Both the position numbers and the translations under genes were made by a program. From a virus, in IMG/VR virus record IMGVR_UViG_3300005826_000005, positions 1 through 42,541 of that record: a DNA stretch of 42,541 nt; one strand, written 5' to 3'. This document shows, one piece after another, positions 1-6,102 of the stretch; positions within the stretch are counted from its first letter, which is position 1, and each line of letters opens with the position of its first letter. Below the pieces are notes generated by a model. That model was not told the DNA's origin and searched no databases. It worked only from the letters and a program-made list of their open reading frames with translations.

Positions 1-33
1 CGCCTCACCCAAATCGTCCAGGTTCGTAGTCAT
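1..33 (-). CDS. Start of a zinc-ribbon protein gene cut by the window edge
   Basis: Eleven codons (MTTNLDDLGEA) run off the left edge. The ATG at 33-31 has the start-associated sequence AGAAAGCGAGAAACATC directly before it and a CCACTA-type palindrome before that, so this is a genuine start. If the window is a circle, codon 11 ends at base 1 and the next codon is TAC at 42541, in frame with the open minus-strand gene that enters from the right edge. The joined product would be 330 aa with several CxxC pairs. Function unknown. Confidence 0.75.
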   Translation of the reverse strand, partial: MTTNLDDLGEA

Positions 34-50
34 GATGTTTCTCGCTTTCT

Positions 51-64
51 CCACTAGGTAGTGG
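51..64. promoter_or_regulatory. CCACTA palindrome, perfect copy
   Basis: CCACTAGGTAGTGG has 6-base arms around GG. It sits between the stop of the upstream gene (66-68) and the start-associated sequence of the gene at 33, on the minus strand. It is one of at least ten copies, mostly at minus-strand gene boundaries. Confidence 0.7.
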
Positions 65-65
65 C

Positions 66-608
66 TCAGTTGTCCTGGTCCTCGACCAGCACTTTGTTGC
101 AGTGATCGCAGGCCAGGAACTCGTCATAGTTCCCGCTGTAGTCGAACCCAATGACCGACCACTGTGCATCCCACGGGTTCTCAGCCTCGCCGTCTCCCCG
201 CCAATCCTTGACAGGGTTCTCAGGGTCGCACACACACTTCTCGCACAGTGTGCCGCCATCCTCCATGACAGCGACGAGCCAATACCCGCCCATCAAGTCA
301 GGAACCAACGACGGGTCGTCGGCAAAGTCGTTGTCGTTCGACCGATACTCCAAGTCGTGGAGACGAAAGTCACGCTCAGCATCCGCCACGCTGTCGAACT
401 TCTCCAGCGTCACAAAGCCCACTGTGTTAGTGAACATGATGCGCTTGCCGACCCGTGCCGCTTGATAGAACCAGTCGTTCGCGTCACCCGTCGTCTCATC
501 GGCCATGCCGTCGCCAACCATGCGGTAGACGTATTCGGCCATCGGATCGGCCCCGAACTTGTGCCGTGCCGTCTCATGGTTGATCCTGTCACCATCGGTG
601 GTAATCAT
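66..608 (-). CDS. Acidic zinc-ribbon protein of unknown function
   Basis: The product is 180 aa and rich in Asp and Glu. Near the C-terminus are CEKCVC and CDHC pairs separated by a Trp-rich stretch (residues about 124-173), consistent with one structural zinc site. I chose the ATG at 608 because GGAAAGCGAGAACAGAC lies directly upstream; the longer open frame to 641 would include this leader. The next gene (33) starts just after the stop, with a CCACTA palindrome between. The Cys/acidic composition resembles the proteins at 40625-41482 and at the right edge, suggesting a related set. I do not recognise the family. Confidence 0.8.
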   Translation of the reverse strand: MITTDGDRINHETARHKFGADPMAEYVYRMVGDGMADETTGDANDWFYQAARVGKRIMFTNTVGFVTLEKFDSVADAERDFRLHDLEYRSNDNDFADDPSLVPDLMGGYWLVAVMEDGGTLCEKCVCDPENPVKDWRGDGEAENPWDAQWSVIGFDYSGNYDEFLACDHCNKVLVEDQDN

Positions 609-637
609 GTCTGTTCTCGCTTTCCTAGTTGTGCCTG

Positions 638-652
638 CCACTAGGTTAGTGG
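638..652. promoter_or_regulatory. CCACTA palindrome, 15-base form
   Basis: CCACTAGGTTAGTGG has 6-base arms and a 3-base centre. It lies 30 bases upstream of the ATG at 608 and about 14 bases upstream of its start-associated sequence. Confidence 0.65.
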
Positions 653-673
653 ACAGGGGAACGTTAAACGCTC

Positions 674-707
674 CGAACTGCCCACACCGCAGAGTGTGGA
701 CAGTTCG
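674..707. terminator. Strong hairpin between small genes
   Basis: Fourteen-base arms (13 of 14 paired) flank the loop CGCAGA. It lies between the stop of the 49-aa gene (797) and the start at 608 on the minus strand. No clear T-run follows, so it could be a terminator, a processing site or a protein-binding site. Confidence 0.45.
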
Positions 708-747
708 CAGGATTCAAAGTTGTTAGGTGCTGGAGTCTGCCAAATAG

Positions 748-762
748 CCACTAGCCCAGTGG
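748..762. promoter_or_regulatory. CCACT palindrome, variant
   Basis: CCACTAGCCCAGTGG has 5-base arms and a 5-base centre. It lies 35 bases downstream of the stop of the 49-aa gene on the minus strand. Confidence 0.55.
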
Positions 763-796
763 ACGGACCAGTGACTATCCGACAGACACAGCAGCA

Positions 797-946
797 TCAG
801 GCTACGTGAGCGCGGGCCACGAGTCGGGCGGCGCGTTCGAGGTTGTGGCGTTCGCGTGCTTCGAAGGATCGCAGCATGGCGATGCGGCGCATCCGTTCGG
901 CTTCGATGTTCGCCACGGTCTTGTCGTAGGTGTATCGGTTCGGCAT
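797..946 (-). CDS. Small Arg-rich helical protein, first gene after LexA boxes
   Basis: A 49-aa basic protein, MPNRYTYDKTVANIEAERMR followed by Arg/Ala-rich helix to the stop. The sequence has no Gly and a single Pro, so it is predicted to be mainly helical; it could bind nucleic acid or a protein partner. The start is supported by GGAATGCGAGAAC 6 bases upstream, a variant of the start-associated sequence. It is the first gene downstream of two CCTAATCA palindromes and the tandem LexA boxes, so it is a candidate SOS-controlled switch gene. No family recognised. Confidence 0.7.
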   Translation of the reverse strand: MPNRYTYDKTVANIEAERMRRIAMLRSFEARERHNLERAARLVARAHVA

Positions 947-974
947 GGTCGTTGTTCTCGCATTCCTGGTCGGG

Positions 975-993
975 CCTAATCACCGTGATTAGG
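975..993. promoter_or_regulatory. CCTAATCA palindrome 1 (operator candidate)
   Basis: CCTAATCACCGTGATTAGG: perfect 8-base arms, 3-base centre. It lies 29 bases upstream of the ATG at 946 and 49 bases, centre to centre, from the copy at 1024. Confidence 0.7.
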
Positions 994-1023
994 TTCGGTC
1001 GGTCGGGGTCGGTTGTCGGTTGG

Positions 1024-1042
1024 CCTAATCAGCGTGATTAGG
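1024..1042. promoter_or_regulatory. CCTAATCA palindrome 2 (operator candidate)
   Basis: CCTAATCAGCGTGATTAGG. It is embedded in a 34-base sequence (1012-1045) found again exactly at 41524-41557, upstream of another minus-strand gene. Confidence 0.7.
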
Positions 1043-1050
1043 GTGAATGA

Positions 1051-1065
1051 TCGAACATACGTTCG
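1051..1065. promoter_or_regulatory. LexA (SOS) box 1
   Basis: TCGAACATACGTTCG matches CGAAC-N4-GTTCG, the box bound by LexA in mycobacteria and, in similar form, in Bacillus. The minus-strand reading also contains TATGTT, a possible -10 element, so LexA bound here could block it. Confidence 0.75.
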
Positions 1066-1076
1066 GATGACGTGAA

Positions 1077-1091
1077 TCGAACATACGTTCG
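1077..1091. promoter_or_regulatory. LexA (SOS) box 2
   Basis: A second identical TCGAACATACGTTCG, 26 bases from the first, about 2.5 helical turns. On the minus strand TTCGAT at its edge lies 16 bases before the TATGTT in box 1, so the two boxes could cover the -35 and -10 of one promoter driving the gene at 946. Confidence 0.75.
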
Positions 1092-1092
1092 G

Positions 1093-1338
1093 CGGTCCGA
1101 TGCTGGCACTAGAGGCCAGAGGCCACCAGGCCTGCCAGGCCAGAGGCCACTAGAGGCCCGCTAGAGGCCCGCTATCGGTTGCCCTGGTGTCAGGGTGCGG
1201 GCCGATCAATGCCAGGCCCACCAGAGGCCCTAGACAGGCCAGAGGCCCTAGGCCCGAACATGACGAACGGCCCGCACCCTGTCAGGGTGCGGGCCGTTGG
1301 CCTCTGGTGATAGTGCAGGCCCCTGGCCTGCCCTGGTG
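1093..1338. other. GGCC-rich non-coding stretch
   Basis: No gene is seen. The stretch is crowded with AGGCC words (CAGAGGCC several times, GCTAGAGGCCC twice). It also has a 16-base direct repeat of the type GTCAGGGTGCGGGCCG near 1189 and 1281, the second copy being one arm of the hairpin at 1266-1298. Confidence 0.5.
1266..1298 (-). terminator. Perfect GC-rich hairpin downstream of the 205-aa gene
   Basis: Sixteen-base perfectly complementary arms (AACGGCCCGCACCCTG and its complement) with one central base. It lies about 40 bases past the stop of the minus-strand gene at 1339. No T-run is obvious, but the strength and position suggest it ends that transcript. Confidence 0.6.
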
Positions 1339-1956
1339 TCACTTGCCTTGGCTCGCCTCTTCCTTCAGGGTCTGGGCCTGCTTGAGCAGAGCAGAGGCAA
1401 CCTTGACCATGCGGTCAGGATTATTCCCGACACTCTTCGCCACCGTGGCCGCAATTCTGCGAGCATTGAAGCGGGCCTTACTGGCCTTGCGGGCCTCGCT
1501 GGTCTGGCCGAAAGCGCGTCCGTTGGTGCACCAGGTCACCAGGCCCACCAGTGTCGGACTATCGTCGCGCTCACGGGCCTCGCTGACGTACGTTCCGACA
1601 TCGGCGGCCACGTCTCGGCCTTCAAAGGCCTTGAACAGAGTAACGGCCCTGGTGTACGTGGCGAGGCGGACAGGCTGACTCTTGCCAGTCTCGGCACACC
1701 AGGCCTGGAACGTGGCGCGGTCTCCATGCTCTGCGGCAATCGCGAATCCGCGAGCAGAGAGGCCTGACAAATGAACGTGACTGCCTGCCGATGCCAGGGC
1801 AGAGGCCACAGTCACCATGGAACGTGCCTCACTGGTCTCGGCCTTGCGGACATCGGCTCGGCCTGCCTTGACGTGCCGTTCCAGGGTCTCGGCCTTGCGG
1901 GCCTCTTCGACCTCACCTTGTGCCTTGATCGTAGTTGTATCGGGTGACTTTGCCAT
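1339..1956 (-). CDS. Unknown 205-aa Ala/Glu-rich protein
   Basis: The first ~60 residues are rich in Lys, Glu, Ala and Arg and likely coiled or disordered. The middle (about 60-150) has more globular composition with Trp and Cys, and the C-terminal ~50 residues are again basic and helical. The ATG at 1956 follows TGAAAGCGAGAGGCCAGTC, a start-associated sequence, and the CCTAATC palindrome at 1984-2003. It is monocistronic: own leader, and a strong hairpin after the stop. The DNA is unusually rich in GGCC words. No family recognised; a DNA-binding or partition role would be a guess. Confidence 0.7.
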   Translation of the reverse strand: MAKSPDTTTIKAQGEVEEARKAETLERHVKAGRADVRKAETSEARSMVTVASALASAGSHVHLSGLSARGFAIAAEHGDRATFQAWCAETGKSQPVRLATYTRAVTLFKAFEGRDVAADVGTYVSEARERDDSPTLVGLVTWCTNGRAFGQTSEARKASKARFNARRIAATVAKSVGNNPDRMVKVASALLKQAQTLKEEASQGK

Positions 1957-1983
1957 GACTGGCCTCTCGCTTTCATATTGGCC

Positions 1984-2003
1984 CCTAATCGCTGGTGATT
2001 AGG
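1984..2003. promoter_or_regulatory. CCTAATC palindrome 3, longer centre
   Basis: CCTAATCGCTGGTGATTAGG: 7-base arms, 6-base centre. It lies 27 bases upstream of the ATG at 1956, directly before the start-associated sequence. Confidence 0.6.
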
Positions 2004-2030
2004 TGCGGGATGGGTTTGCGATTGCGACCC

Positions 2031-2054
2031 TATATAACACCAGAAGCCTGTCAA
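2031..2054 (-). promoter_or_regulatory. Possible extended -10 promoter for the 205-aa gene
   Basis: The minus strand reads TTGACA (2054-2049) and TGTTATATA (extended -10 form). The TTGACA to TATATA gap is only about 12 bases, so the two cannot be used as a standard pair; the extended -10 alone is the plausible signal. The predicted start would be near 2024, upstream of the palindrome at 1984. Confidence 0.35.
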
Positions 2055-2070
2055 TACCCCGAGCCACTAT

Positions 2071-2089
2071 TGTAACATGACTGTAACAT
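2071..2089. repeat. Two TGTAACAT iterons
   Basis: TGTAACAT occurs at 2071-2078 and 2082-2089, 11 bases apart, one helical turn. They lie in the gene-free stretch that also has a DnaA box and a G-tract. Confidence 0.45.
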
Positions 2090-2277
2090 AACGTGCGGAC
2101 TATGGATGCACCAGGCCCGCAACTAAGGGTGACACCAGAGCCTAGGCATAGGCGGTCGTTTCACGTGCCCAATGGTCACCGCATCGCACTATGGGCGCGC
2201 TCTGTGCTCGCACTGTCCACGGTTGCGCTCGCTCCGTCTCCCCTGGTGAGGCTACATAATGGGGATTAGATAGCGAG

Positions 2278-2286
2278 TTATCCACA
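2278..2286 (+). promoter_or_regulatory. DnaA box
   Basis: TTATCCACA is a perfect consensus DnaA box. A one-mismatch copy, TTATCCAGA, lies at 2421-2429 inside a small coding region. Part of the origin candidate in 1957-2388. Confidence 0.55.
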
Positions 2287-2296
2287 GGCCGCCGCA

Positions 2297-2323
2297 GGGG
2301 GGTGGGGGTACGGGGGGGTGGGG
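2297..2323 (+). other. G-quadruplex-forming tract
   Basis: Four G-runs of 6, 5, 7 and 4 bases separated by T, TAC and T on the plus strand. This fits the strictest G-quadruplex pattern. It lies between a DnaA box and the terminator-like hairpin at 2371, in non-coding DNA. Confidence 0.6.
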
Positions 2324-2370
2324 TATAGATCATAGAAAGAGACGTAGAGGGACCCGTCTGTTTGTATATC

Positions 2371-2389
2371 GCCGCTTTAGTTTGGCGGC
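2371..2389 (-). terminator. Hairpin at the end of the 3155-2389 operon
   Basis: GCCGCtttagtttgGCGGC; it begins at the stop of the 24-aa gene and ends its operon on the minus strand. A-T-rich DNA (GATATACAAA) follows, fitting a weak intrinsic terminator. Confidence 0.45.
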
Positions 2390-2463
2390 TAGTCGTCGGG
2401 TTCTAGGACGATTAATGCTGTTATCCAGAGTGCGATGACTGCTATTAGGGCTAAATCATTCAT
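2389..2463 (-). CDS. 24-aa single-pass membrane micropeptide
   Basis: M-N-D is followed by about 17 almost uninterrupted hydrophobic residues (Leu, Ile, Ala, Val, Trp) and a short acidic tail EPDD. The ATG at 2463 overlaps the end of the upstream gene by 8 bases (GATGAATGA), so it is probably translated by coupling, and the hairpin terminator follows the stop directly. It closely resembles the 24-aa and 26-aa membrane peptides at 38997 and 28092 in length and layout. Function unknown: it may be a lysis-timing, superinfection-exclusion or envelope-sensing peptide. Confidence 0.55.
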   Translation of the reverse strand: MNDLALIAVIALWITALIVLEPDD

Positions 2464-2707
2464 CGGTGCCCCAGGATTCGGGCGTGGTGAAGTCTCCTGG
2501 GATGCGTCCCGCTTTGCGCCCTATGGTGAGGCATTCGGGGTGAATCATGTGGCGTGCCACTGGCCCTGTTGTGCGTTCCCATCCGTCTCCGATGGTGTGC
2601 CCGCACAGTGTGGTGTCATCGTCGTAGCAGGGGTGGAGGGTTCGGTGGCCTCGTTTGCGTACGAGCTGCCAGCCGTGCCACACGGCCTGCTTGTCCCACA
2701 GGCTCAT
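2456..2707 (-). CDS. Small unknown protein with Cys/His
   Basis: An 83-aa protein starting MSLWDKQAVWHGWQLVRKRG with scattered Cys and His (C27, C35, C58; several His), possibly a metal site but not a classical ribbon. The ATG overlaps the upstream stop as ATGA, typical of the coupled genes in this operon (3155 to 2389). No family recognised. Confidence 0.65.
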   Translation of the reverse strand: MSLWDKQAVWHGWQLVRKRGHRTLHPCYDDDTTLCGHTIGDGWERTTGPVARHMIHPECLTIGRKAGRIPGDFTTPESWGTDE

Positions 2708-2901
2708 GTGTCTGTGTCTGCCGCTGGCAGGTTGACGCGCACGTAGGCCCCGAAGATGGTGAGTGCTTCGCAGCGGTGACAGACTTCGAGGTCTGGGTCG
2801 GTGAGACGGACGGGCCGTCTGATTTGGAGTGCGCCGTCTATGTATTGGGCGTGTTGCGCGATCCAGCAGGCTTCACAGATGGGGGCGTTGATCCACGGCA
2901 T
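2704..2901 (-). CDS. 65-aa zinc-ribbon-like protein
   Basis: Starts MPWINAPICEACWIAQHAQY and later has CHRC, so two CxxC pairs about 30 residues apart, a short zinc-ribbon arrangement. The start at 2901 overlaps the upstream stop by one base (TGATG); a longer open frame to 3033 is not needed. The last codons GCAGACACAGACACATGA contain a copy of the GGCAGACACA word seen repeatedly upstream of genes here. Function unknown. Confidence 0.65.
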   Translation of the reverse strand: MPWINAPICEACWIAQHAQYIDGALQIRRPVRLTDPDLEVCHRCEALTIFGAYVRVNLPAADTDT

Positions 2902-3155
2902 CAGGGTGTGTCTTCTGTGTCTGCCGTGCGGACGATGCTGTAGCCCGCATCGCTGAGGGCGGTTTGGGCCATTGAGGCGACTCGGTACAGCATGCGTCGT
3001 GAGACGTGTGCTGTGATCTGATCGAGGTTCCATCCGCCTGCTTTGAGGTGTTCGTGGACGGCTCCCAGGTCTACTGGTTCGGGGAACACGTCGGTGGGGT
3101 ACACCTGGGCTGCGATGGACGCGATCACTTGGCGGGGTGTCGGCTGTTGGGGCAT
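2901..3155 (-). CDS. 84-aa unknown protein, first gene of the leftward operon at the divergent region
   Basis: Starts MPQQPTPRQVIASIAAQVYP; predicted mixed helical, with a likely helical C-terminal half. It is the first gene of a four-gene minus-strand operon diverging from the late genes at 3420. Two CGGCAGACACA words lie 18 and 78 bases upstream of the ATG and a third is within its 3' end. No start-associated sequence is present, so this operon is controlled differently from the SAS genes. No family recognised. Confidence 0.65.
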   Translation of the reverse strand: MPQQPTPRQVIASIAAQVYPTDVFPEPVDLGAVHEHLKAGGWNLDQITAHVSRRMLYRVASMAQTALSDAGYSIVRTADTEDTP

Positions 3156-3255
3156 GCCGTCACGTTACCGCGCTGTGTCTGCCGTGTGCTGAGGGGGGCG
3201 GGCCACTTTCGCTTCGCTGCGTGTCCCGCTCGCTGTGTCTGCCGATTGCTCGGTC

Positions 3256-3281
3256 GGGGAGCCTGGTGTGTTGGGCTCCCC
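3256..3281. terminator. Hairpin in the divergent region
   Basis: GGGGAGCC, 10-base loop, GGCTCCCC, followed on the plus strand by TCCCTCTTTACC. It could end readthrough or act as a binding site between the leftward and rightward transcripts. Confidence 0.4.
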
Positions 3282-3301
3282 TCCCTCTTTACCTTTCAGG
3301 T

Positions 3302-3320
3302 CGATTCGTTACACGAATCG
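3302..3320. promoter_or_regulatory. 19-base palindrome, operator candidate
   Basis: CGATTCGTTACACGAATCG has perfect 8-base arms around TAC. It lies in the gene-free stretch between the leftward start at 3155 and the rightward start at 3420. Confidence 0.5.
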
Positions 3321-3328
3321 CAGTAAGA

Positions 3329-3381
3329 GGCAGGGAACGTTTATCAACAGGGGTGTGGATAAACGCCTGGGATTCCCTGCC
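3329..3381. promoter_or_regulatory. Long imperfect palindrome containing paired DnaA boxes
   Basis: The outer arms are GGCAGGGAA and TTCCCTGCC, the inner arms CGTTTATC and GATAAACG. The inner part holds TTATCAACA at 3341-3349 (one mismatch) and, on the opposite strand, a perfect TTATCCACA at 3362-3354, as an inverted pair 4 bases apart. It is a candidate initiation or terS-proximal recognition site. Confidence 0.5.
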
Positions 3382-3396
3382 GTTTCCGCCGATCAC

Positions 3397-3422
3397 GTAA
3401 CAGTTCGCGCTTGATAAGTATG
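3397..3422 (+). promoter_or_regulatory. GTAAC-N16-GTATG box at the start of the late genes
   Basis: GTAAC (3397-3401) and GTATG (3418-3422) are 16 bases apart. Similar boxes with a 15-base gap lie at 8453, 24444 and, in degenerate form, 11765, all at breaks in the late gene order. The ATG of terS is part of the second element and no Shine-Dalgarno is present. Confidence 0.5.
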
Positions 3423-3857
3423 GACGATCGTGTGCTCGATGACCCGCGGCACCAGGCTGTTCTTGACTGGGTGACCACGGCCCCAGCTCAGCGAGACCCG
3501 AAGACGCAATCCGCCTTGGCGGATTCGTTGGGTGTCGCGCCCCGCACGATCCGTGATTGGCAGGCTCGTGACGATTTCAGGGCGGCATGGAAAGCGCGTG
3601 TTGATGCGCTGGCTGGCTCACCTGAGCGAACACAGATGCTGCTCGATCAGTTGTTCAGTGATGCGACCGACGTGTTCAACGACAAGCGCGTGCAGGCGGC
3701 AAAGCTGTATTTCGAGGTCACGAAGGCGATTTCGCCTCCTGACATCAACGTGAATGTGACGTCTCGGCGGGCACAGGACCTGACCGATGATGAGCTGAGC
3801 GCCATGATCGCTGGCGGTGCTTCCGAGCTGCTTTCGAAGCGCAGTGGGGACGTCTAA
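3420..3857 (+). CDS. terS: Terminase small subunit-like protein
   Basis: A 145-aa protein. The N-terminal half has a helix-turn-helix, with SLGVAPRTIRDWQ at about residues 33-45, followed by helical segments and an oligomerisation-type C-terminus (LTDDELSAMIAGG). This is the layout of phage small terminases that recognise the packaging site. It is the first late gene, but tail-fibre genes separate it from terL. I chose the ATG at 3420; a TTG at 3411 would add three residues. There is no ribosome-binding site, so a leaderless transcript is possible, or a start further in if the box at 3397 is a promoter. The next gene overlaps as TAATG. Confidence 0.75.
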   Translation: MDDRVLDDPRHQAVLDWVTTAPAQRDPKTQSALADSLGVAPRTIRDWQARDDFRAAWKARVDALAGSPERTQMLLDQLFSDATDVFNDKRVQAAKLYFEVTKAISPPDINVNVTSRRAQDLTDDELSAMIAGGASELLSKRSGDV

Positions 3858-4054
3858 TGACGGGCGTGAAGGCACGCGTCGGTGGGTTGGGTTTGCTCGA
3901 TCAGGCGACCCGTCGCTCAATACTGCTGCGTCCGTCGGCGGTTTGGGCGGATGAAGACGCAACGGCGGGTGGCGGGTTTGTGGGCGGACGCTGGATCACG
4001 GAGGGCGGGGATTATCTCGTCACCGAGGGCGGCGACTACATCAACTTCCTCTAG
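3857..4054 (+). CDS. 65-aa small structural or fibre-associated protein
   Basis: Gly-rich, ending with a doubled motif ITEGGDYLVTEGGDYINFL, a short beta-repeat seen in phage surface proteins. The start overlaps the terS stop (TAATG), and the fibre gene follows after 17 bases, so it is likely co-translated and part of the fibre module. The repeat recalls the tripled RLANGN motif ending the 6102 protein. Exact role unknown. Confidence 0.6.
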   Translation: MTGVKARVGGLGLLDQATRRSILLRPSAVWADEDATAGGGFVGGRWITEGGDYLVTEGGDYINFL

Positions 4055-4071
4055 GTAACTAAGGCGTACTA

Positions 4072-6102
4072 ATGGCAGATGTGGAAATCAGCGACCTCCC
4101 GTCGGGAACACCGACATCGGCCGATCTGGTCCCGATTCAGCAGAGCGGAGTGGCGAAGCGGTCGACCATTGCGTCGATCCTTGGGCTCCTTTCGGGCACA
4201 TATCATGCCGTCGGCGGCACAGATGTGCCATTGACCGATGGCGGTACTGGGGCGTCTACGGCGGCTGGTGCTCGCACAAATCTTGGTTTGGTGATCGGTA
4301 CGGACGTCCAAGCGTTCGACGCTGTTCTGGCTGGCACTACGGCGTCGTTCACGACGGCGGACGAGACCAAGCTGGATGCGATTGAGGCTGGTGCGACGGC
4401 CGATCAATCCGACGCAGAGATCGAAACCGCATACAACAACCAGGTCAGCGTTGTTTCCCAGGCGGAAGCCGAGGCTGGCGTGGCTACGACGCCTCGCCGA
4501 TGGACGGCTGAGCGTATTGCTCAGGCGATTGCGGCACTGGAAACTGCGGGTGGTGCCACGAACCTGACGTGGACGGCGAGTACCTCAACGGTGGCGTCCG
4601 ATACGGGCACGGATGCGGTCATTACCGCTGTGGACGGCGTGAACCCTGGGCTCATGTCGGTGGCTGACAAGTCGAAACTTGATGGGATCGAGGCGGCAGC
4701 CGATGTGACCGACGCCACGAATGTGGCGGCGGCAGGCGCATACATGACGGGCGGCACCGACGTGCCGATCACCGACGGTGGTACGGGAGCTTCCACAGCA
4801 TCTGGTGCGCGGACAAATCTTGGGGTCGCCATAGGTTCTGATGTCCAGGCGTGGGCCGCCGTGCTGGATTCCACCACGGCGTCATACACCACTGCGCTTA
4901 ACTCGAAACTGTCGGCCATCGAGGCTGGCGCTACAGCGGATCAGTCGGACGCAGAGATCGAGACGGCGTACAACAATCAGGTGTCGGTTGTTTCACAGGC
5001 GGAAGCTGAGGCGGGTGTGGCCACGACGCCTCGCAGATGGACGGCGCAGCGGGTGGCCCAGGCAATCGCAGCGCTCGAAACTGGGGGAGCGTCGGCGATC
5101 AACGACTTGTCGGACGTGGTGATTACCACCCCGTCAACAGGGCAGGTCATCAAGTACAACGGCACCACGTGGATCAATGATACCGACGCAACAGGCGGCG
5201 GTGGCGGCCCACTAGAGGACGCCACCGATGTGACGGTGACGTCGAAGGCGACGGGCGACATTCTGCGCTGGAACGGTACTGCGTGGGTTGATTACGCTGA
5301 TTCGAACTACGCAGCGGCTGGACACAACCACGCAGGCGTATATCAGCCTCTAGCGACGGTCCTGACGAACACAACTGCGTCGTTTACCACCGCACAGGAA
5401 ACGAAGCTGAGCGGGATCGAGGCCAGCGCTGACGTCACAGATACTGCGAATGTGACGGCGGCTGGCGCGTTGATGGATTCCGAGGTCGACGCCAATGTTA
5501 AGACGTTGACGCTTCCAGCGGCGACGACGATATCGGCGTTCGGTGCATCGTTGATTGACGATGCTTCTGCCGCCGCAGCCCGCACCACGCTCGACGTTGA
5601 CCAAAGCGGTACCGATAACAGCACTAATGTGACGTTGGCGGGCACGCCCGATTACATCACGATTGCTGGCCAGGTCATTACCCGCAATCCGATCGACTTG
5701 ACGACGGACGTGACGGGCGATTTGCCTCTTGCCGATGGTGGCACGGGTGCGTCGACCGCCGTGCAGGCGAGGACGAACCTGGGGCTCGGCTCGTTGTCGA
5801 CGGCGAGCACGATCAACGACGCGAACTGGTCGGGCACGGACCTGGCTATTGCGAATGGCGGTACGGGCGCTTCCACCGCTGCGGGGGCGCGTACCAATCT
5901 CGGCTTGGCGATCGGCACGAACGTCCAGGCGTACAACGCCGCTACGGCGCTCACGACGAATGTGGTCACGATGGTGAACCACGGAGCAACGGCGGGCACT
6001 GCCCGTCCAACTGGGTACGCAATGGTCATCTGGTACGGGTCGGTTGCGCCGACAAATGCGACGGCACCTGACATCGTGATCCGCACGGACGAGGCGGTCT
6101 AA
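4072..6102 (+). CDS. Repetitive tail fibre protein
   Basis: A 676-aa protein built of repeats. TDGGTGAST-x-x-x-ARTNLG, a very common phage fibre motif, recurs at least four times. A block of about 110 residues (about 50-160) is repeated with few changes at about 227-338, including AEIETAYNNQVSVVSQAEAE. The composition (Ala, Thr, Gly, Asp) and absence of Cys suit a trimeric beta/coiled fibre on the virion surface, probably for receptor binding. The C-terminus includes IVIRTDEAV before the TAATG overlap with the next gene. The position between terS and terL is unusual. Confidence 0.85.
   Translation: MADVEISDLPSGTPTSADLVPIQQSGVAKRSTIASILGLLSGTYHAVGGTDVPLTDGGTGASTAAGARTNLGLVIGTDVQAFDAVLAGTTASFTTADETKLDAIEAGATADQSDAEIETAYNNQVSVVSQAEAEAGVATTPRRWTAERIAQAIAALETAGGATNLTWTASTSTVASDTGTDAVITAVDGVNPGLMSVADKSKLDGIEAAADVTDATNVAAAGAYMTGGTDVPITDGGTGASTASGARTNLGVAIGSDVQAWAAVLDSTTASYTTALNSKLSAIEAGATADQSDAEIETAYNNQVSVVSQAEAEAGVATTPRRWTAQRVAQAIAALETGGASAINDLSDVVITTPSTGQVIKYNGTTWINDTDATGGGGGPLEDATDVTVTSKATGDILRWNGTAWVDYADSNYAAAGHNHAGVYQPLATVLTNTTASFTTAQETKLSGIEASADVTDTANVTAAGALMDSEVDANVKTLTLPAATTISAFGASLIDDASAAAARTTLDVDQSGTDNSTNVTLAGTPDYITIAGQVITRNPIDLTTDVTGDLPLADGGTGASTAVQARTNLGLGSLSTASTINDANWSGTDLAIANGGTGASTAAGARTNLGLAIGTNVQAYNAATALTTNVVTMVNHGATAGTARPTGYAMVIWYGSVAPTNATAPDIVIRTDEAV

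Noticed and set aside
2031-2054. Standard TTGACA/TATATA promoter
   Set aside because: The gap is about 12 bases instead of 16-18; only an extended -10 reading is retained, at low confidence.
2142-2333. 63-aa minus-strand open frame
   Set aside because: It reads through the G-quadruplex tract, has no ribosome-binding site and gives a Pro/Thr/Arg-rich product without gene-like composition.
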